From an uncultured Clostridia bacterium (lineage in GTDB: Bacteria; Bacillota; Clostridia; Christensenellales; Borkfalkiaceae), in the NCBI GenBank assembly GCA_937912025.1, contig CALDOZ010000042.1, positions 1 through 8,079 on the forward strand: 8,079 nucleotides of DNA, given 5' to 3'. The notes beneath the pieces were generated by a model. The model had not been told where the DNA came from. It ran no database searches and was given only the letters and a program-made list of their open reading frames with translations. Of this stretch, positions 5,198 through 8,079 are shown in pieces; the first letter of the stretch is position 1; each line of letters opens with the position of its first letter. The translations under genes were made by a program, and so were the position numbers.

Positions 5198-6582
5198 TAT
5201 AGTTTACTTACGTTTTCTATTATTTCAAACTCACCGTTACTACTTCTAATTGCCGATGCTATTTCTTCTTCACTTACCCCTTTAACTATTGCTTTTTTAA
5301 TGCATTTTGCTAAAGTTTCTTCGGTTGGAGTAAGTATAATTTCGGTGTTATTAGTATATGATTTTTTGTAATCAATACTAAAATCTGCAAGTAACGTTTT
5401 GCCTTCAATAATTATTTCGTTATTGAAAATTGGCGATATTTCATCGTAAATTAAATTGTCGTTAACGCTACCCGTTTGACAAACGGAAATAATTGTAAGC
5501 GAACCGTAATTAGTGTTACGCGCAAACCCAAGTAATTTTTTTACTTTGTTTATCGCTTCAACGTCAACTCCGCCAATAGTTTTTTGCGAACTTTCAATAA
5601 CACTGTTATACGCTTTTATAAGCCTTGTAATTCCGTCAACGTACAAAATAACGTCTTTACCTTGCTCAACTAATCGCTTTGCTCTTTCAAAAACAAGTTC
5701 GGTAACCTTAACGTGCGTTTCGGCGCTTTCACCCATAGAAGTGTATACAATTTCACACTTATAGTTTGTTTTAGCGTATAAAACGTTTTCAGTCGTTTCG
5801 TCAATTAAAAGAGCTATTTGCTTAATATTATCGTCACTCTTAACGCTATTTACAGAGTGTTTAATAAATTTGTATTTGCCCGACGACTTAGGCGCGGAAA
5901 TTAACGAGCGTTGGCCTTTACCTAACGGATAAGCATATTTTACTAACAATAAACTGTCTTCACAATCAGTCCCGTCAAAAATTATTTTTTGATTACATAA
6001 AACGGTGTCTAACTCATCAAACTTAGGTCGATTAGCAATAACTTCACTATCATAACGTTCTCCGTTTATATAGTCTATACCGCGCAACAAATAAATTCCG
6101 TCTTCTCTAAGCGAAGAAACGCCTTCAATATAATCGCCGTCACGAAGTTTGTATTCATTAGTAACGTTTTTAGAAACGTAAACGTCGGTAGTAACGTCTA
6201 CTTTACAATTGTTGCAATGAATAAACCCAAACCCGTCTTGATTTAATTTAAAAACGCCTTTAGTCTTGATTATTTGACCTACAAGACTATCGCCGTACAC
6301 GTTTGGTCCAACGCTATCGATAGTAACGTCAGTACCATCGCCGTTTGGCGAACGCAAAATTACAGGCTCGAACTCACTCTCGCCGTATTCTAAAACCGAA
6401 CGCTTAGAAGCAGGTCTACCGCGACTATCTCTTTCGGGTACGACTTCGCCGTTTTGAATACTCAAAATTTTATCAATGAGTTCGTTTTTAGGTATATTAG
6501 ACGGCGTGCCGTTAAGTCTACGCAAAATATCGCGTAAAACGTGTATAGTAGTTTTTTGTAAAAATTCACGAGTGTAATACAT
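5194..6582 (-). CDS. rho: Divergent Rho-family transcription termination factor with altered motor site
   Basis: 462 residues aligning by eye to Rho end to end: Rho N-terminal helical domain (about 5-45), a polar linker, the RNA-binding cold-shock-like domain (about 105-170) with intact DGFGF (116-120) and DVYVS, RPKFDELDTV (185-194), then the ATPase domain (about 210-420). The motor departs from consensus. Walker A APPKAGKT reads A230-P-K-S-S-G-K-Y237: the invariant Lys K236 stays but Thr is Tyr and the upstream Lys is Ser. The catalytic DE (D261-E262) and Walker B Asp (D316) remain. The arginine finger of GTRKEE is Asn (about N411); the SRK Arg is Gly394; the Q-loop is one residue shorter; the R-loop Lys is Val373; FKGTGN is SPIFNN. 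It is either a specialised or inactive Rho, or one with an unusual cycle. Good GGAG 6 nt before ATG. Third gene of its operon. Confidence 0.88.
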   Translation of the reverse strand: MYYTREFLQKTTIHVLRDILRRLNGTPSNIPKNELIDKILSIQNGEVVPERDSRGRPASKRSVLEYGESEFEPVILRSPNGDGTDVTIDSVGPNVYGDSLVGQIIKTKGVFKLNQDGFGFIHCNNCKVDVTTDVYVSKNVTNEYKLRDGDYIEGVSSLREDGIYLLRGIDYINGERYDSEVIANRPKFDELDTVLCNQKIIFDGTDCEDSLLLVKYAYPLGKGQRSLISAPKSSGKYKFIKHSVNSVKSDDNIKQIALLIDETTENVLYAKTNYKCEIVYTSMGESAETHVKVTELVFERAKRLVEQGKDVILYVDGITRLIKAYNSVIESSQKTIGGVDVEAINKVKKLLGFARNTNYGSLTIISVCQTGSVNDNLIYDEISPIFNNEIIIEGKTLLADFSIDYKKSYTNNTEIILTPTEETLAKCIKKAIVKGVSEEEIASAIRSSNGEFEIIENVSKLY

Positions 6583-6617
6583 TTTATACTCCTTATTTTC
6601 AAAGATGACGTTAAGTT

Positions 6618-7208
6618 TTAATATTCGACATTATATACGCCCTTTTCTTCGCCCGTCGTTTTGTACGGGGTTTTTACTTTAACGTAACTATCAAATAAAT
6701 TTAAAAACGGCGTTATCGGTTTGACGTCAACGGTTGAGCCATTAACTTTGTAATGCATTGGAATAACGCACTTAGCGTTAATTTTAATTGCGTATTCTTT
6801 TGCTAACACTTCATCAATCGTGTACGTTCCGCCAACTGGAATAAACAAATAGTCGCAATTTTTAGTTTTTTCAATAACGTTTTTATCAATAACGCCAATA
6901 TCACCCATAAAAACGAGTGTTTTACCGTCTAAACTAAATTTTAAAACGTTATTTATTCCGCGCTTTTTACCGCCCACTTCATCGTGGTAAGATTGTATTA
7001 TTTCAAACTTACCGCTACTTTTATCAATTAATTTAGCCCCGCTAACTAACGATAAATTGTTATGGTCGAAATGGTCGTGAGATTTAAAAACGTAATCTGC
7101 GGTAATTTTAGGCTCTATAAGTCCTACGTTTTTAAAAGGGTCTAACGCAATAGAATACTCGTCGCCTTGCAATAAAAAATAGGAATGACCGTAATAGTTG
7201 ATTAACAT
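6618..7208 (-). CDS. Metallo-beta-lactamase-fold hydrolase (UlaG/UPF0173-like)
   Basis: 196 residues. The N-terminus MLINYYGHSYFLL is typical of the UlaG-like branch of metal-dependent hydrolases. Metal ligands are all present: H44-x-H46-x-D48-H49 in SHDHFDHNN, H75 in SYHDEVGG, D103 in FMGDIG, and H152 in IPMHYK. At just under 200 residues it is a minimal single-domain member and probably cytoplasmic. The substrate cannot be read from the sequence. Its ATG overlaps the end of the DUF1934-like gene by 7 nt and its G-rich ribosome binding site (AAGGGGG) lies inside that gene, so the two are translationally coupled; the Rho-family gene follows 35 nt later. Confidence 0.88.
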   Translation of the reverse strand: MLINYYGHSYFLLQGDEYSIALDPFKNVGLIEPKITADYVFKSHDHFDHNNLSLVSGAKLIDKSSGKFEIIQSYHDEVGGKKRGINNVLKFSLDGKTLVFMGDIGVIDKNVIEKTKNCDYLFIPVGGTYTIDEVLAKEYAIKINAKCVIPMHYKVNGSTVDVKPITPFLNLFDSYVKVKTPYKTTGEEKGVYNVEY

Positions 7209-7615
7209 TCTATATCCCCCTTTTTACAAACTTTAAGTTTTAAAACGTTGTTTATTTTTTGACCAAAAGTAATCATATCGTATTCGGCTAAAATATCCAT
7301 TTGGTATTCGTTTGCAGTAATTTGGCACTTACTTGCTATAACTTCAAACGGAAAAACAACCCCGTCCGTTTTCAAAACGGCGTTACTAGTTGTGCCTTGC
7401 TTAACGTCAACTGAATACGAAACGTTACCTTTTACTGAAATTTTAAAACTGCTATCGCTCGTTTTTATATAAGAATGCTCGCTTTGACTACCGTCTGCAT
7501 CAATAAAAAAAACGACTCTAAAAAAACTCCCAACGAAATCGTATCTTCCGTATAGAGTATTTTCGGTCGTTATACCGTCTTGTATTAAAGTGTAAGTGAT
7601 AACTGAATTGAACAT
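7202..7615 (-). CDS. DUF1934 (YwiB-like) beta-barrel protein
   Basis: 137 residues, almost entirely alternating beta-strand sequence, with no membrane segment or signal peptide. The pattern of strands, the KTSDSSFKISVKGNVSY segment (51-67), the VFPFEV turn (87-92) and the final AEYDM...NNVLKLKV strand resemble the DUF1934/YwiB family of small calycin-like barrels, whose function is unknown. The resemblance is by eye and moderate. It is the first gene of the operon with the MBL-fold hydrolase and Rho. The ribosome binding site is weak (only GAG next to the ATG at 7615), although a good promoter lies about 60 nt upstream. Confidence 0.65.
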   Translation of the reverse strand: MFNSVITYTLIQDGITTENTLYGRYDFVGSFFRVVFFIDADGSQSEHSYIKTSDSSFKISVKGNVSYSVDVKQGTTSNAVLKTDGVVFPFEVIASKCQITANEYQMDILAEYDMITFGQKINNVLKLKVCKKGDIEC

Positions 7616-7671
7616 ACTCGGGTGTAGTATAAAAGCGTGGGATTTTTTAATTGCTTTTAATTATTAGTTAT

Positions 7672-7700
7672 AGTATATACTATTTTTTAACTTTTGTAAA
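7672..7700 (-). promoter_or_regulatory. Sigma-A-type promoter of the DUF1934-MBL-rho operon
   Basis: Read on the minus strand, TTTACA (7700-7695), a 17-nt spacer and TATACT (7677-7672), each 5 of 6 matches. The start would be near 7665, leaving a leader of about 50 nt. The -10 lies inside a perfect 12-bp palindrome, TAGTATATACTA (7671-7682). A second TATACT (7632-7627) only 11 nt from the ATG has no matching -35. Confidence 0.65.
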
Positions 7701-7708
7701 CGCTTTTT

Positions 7709-7732
7709 ATTCAAAATGTTGTATTTTTGAAT
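7709..7732. repeat. 8-8-8 inverted repeat just upstream of the rho-operon -35 box
   Basis: Perfect arms ATTCAAAA (7709-7716) and TTTTGAAT (7725-7732), lying 8 bp upstream of the -35 hexamer. The position suits a regulator or activator site; no cognate regulator is evident nearby. Confidence 0.4.
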
Positions 7733-7835
7733 GAAAACAAAACTTCACCTTTTTAGTTTAATTACCACAATACTTTAACGTTATGCAATTTTATTTACTA
7801 ATTTAACGCTAATTTTCGTTTTTTTGTAGTTTTTT

Positions 7836-7904
7836 ATTGTAAAAATACTATCGAAATCGGACATATTTTTAAAAAAGTGTCCGTATACGATAGTACTTTA
7901 CAAT
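7836..7904. repeat. 69-bp near-perfect palindrome
   Basis: Nested arms: ATTGTAAA (7836-7843) with TTTACAAT (7897-7904), TACTATCG (7846-7853) with CGATAGTA (7888-7895), CGGACA (7858-7863) with TGTCCG (7878-7883), closed by a T5/A6 centre. Twenty-two Watson-Crick pairs are interrupted only by one asymmetric bulge (two bases opposite one) and one 4x4 internal mismatch (AAAT against TATA). No transposase, clear target duplication or flanking gene explains it. Confidence 0.75.
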
Positions 7905-8079
7905 GTGTTTTTATATTTTTAACGCAATTTTTATTTTTTGTTTGCGCTTTTATATAATTTTAGGTTGCAACTGACCTTTGGGGTCATTGTAGACATAAAT
8001 TTAACCCAACTTAAATAATGTACGTTTTAAAGGGATAGAAACAAGTTAGGCTAGGCTCATAAAATATTTTGGACACGAT

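Larger units (their letters stand above)
7616..8079. other. Intergenic stretch without a convincing gene
   Basis: 464 bp upstream of the DUF1934-like gene, very AT-rich. It holds the operon promoter, the 8-8-8 repeat and the 69-bp palindrome. The last 120 bp are less AT-rich and contain a perfect TATAAT on the plus strand (7953-7958, poor -35), a GTTGCAAC palindrome (7964-7971) and a hairpin with arms CAAcTGACC and GGTCATTG (7968-7989). A minus-strand frame is open from the window edge for about 22 codons, to a TAA near 8011-8013, but shows no recognisable protein. Short frames of 21 and 27 codons lack ribosome binding sites. Confidence 0.6.

Noticed and set aside
5513..5764. Plus-strand frame of 83 codons
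   Set aside because: Antisense to the well-conserved ATPase domain of the Rho-family gene; Ser/Thr-rich shadow with no ribosome binding site.
7732..7779. 15-codon plus-strand frame (MKTKLHLF...)
   Set aside because: Looks like a leader peptide but has no ribosome binding site and no plus-strand gene follows.
7776..7859. 27-codon minus-strand frame starting inside the large palindrome
   Set aside because: No ribosome binding site precedes the ATG and the lysine-rich product is what AT-rich DNA gives by chance.
8011..8079. Minus-strand frame open to the window edge (about 22 codons)
   Set aside because: Could be the end of a gene outside the window, but it is too short to recognise and two stops crowd the other frames.

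Overview
The window looks like a chromosomal segment of an AT-rich, low-GC Gram-positive bacterium, most likely an uncultured member of the Clostridia. The basis is strong AAGGAG/GGAGG ribosome binding sites, TTGACA/TATAAT-type promoters, a lipobox lipoprotein, and Firmicutes-type families (a YlxY/PdaB-like deacetylase next to an MlpA-like M16 protease, a DUF1934-like protein, a YcxB-like membrane protein). There is no insertion sequence, phage gene, CRISPR array, rRNA or tRNA. Placement below class is not possible from the sequence alone.

Layout. 1-438: a small secreted lipoprotein on the minus strand with its own promoter and GTTGAC inverted repeats. 599-1243: a divergent pair, a 56-residue membrane peptide with a CCxC motif (minus strand, easily missed because it is short) and an ArsR-family repressor (plus strand), with a good promoter and small palindromes between them. 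1254-1296: a strong bidirectional terminator. 1295-4544: a minus-strand operon transcribed mtnN (MTA/SAH nucleosidase), YcxB-like membrane protein, polysaccharide-deacetylase-like protein, M16 protease. 4589-5197: a divergent class I glutamine amidotransferase-like hydrolase (peptidase C26/PuuD type), separated from mtnN by only 44 bp holding a 7-13-7 inverted repeat. 5194-7615: a second minus-strand operon transcribed DUF1934-like beta-barrel protein, metallo-beta-lactamase-fold hydrolase, Rho-family protein, with a near-consensus promoter at 7672-7700. 7616-8079: no convincing gene, but several inverted repeats, the largest a 69-bp near-perfect palindrome.

The most unusual items are: (1) the Rho homologue keeps its N-terminal and RNA-binding domains, but its motor lacks the Walker A Thr (GKY instead of GKT) and the arginine finger, and has altered Q- and R-loops, so it may be a Rho without a working helicase; (2) the unannotated cysteine-containing membrane peptide divergent from an ArsR regulator; (3) a deacetylase-like protein that has lost the catalytic Asp of motif 1 and whose start codons sit in an RNA hairpin without a Shine-Dalgarno site; (4) the 69-bp palindrome upstream of the rho operon. 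Functions are read from motifs recalled by eye; no database or folding calculation was run.
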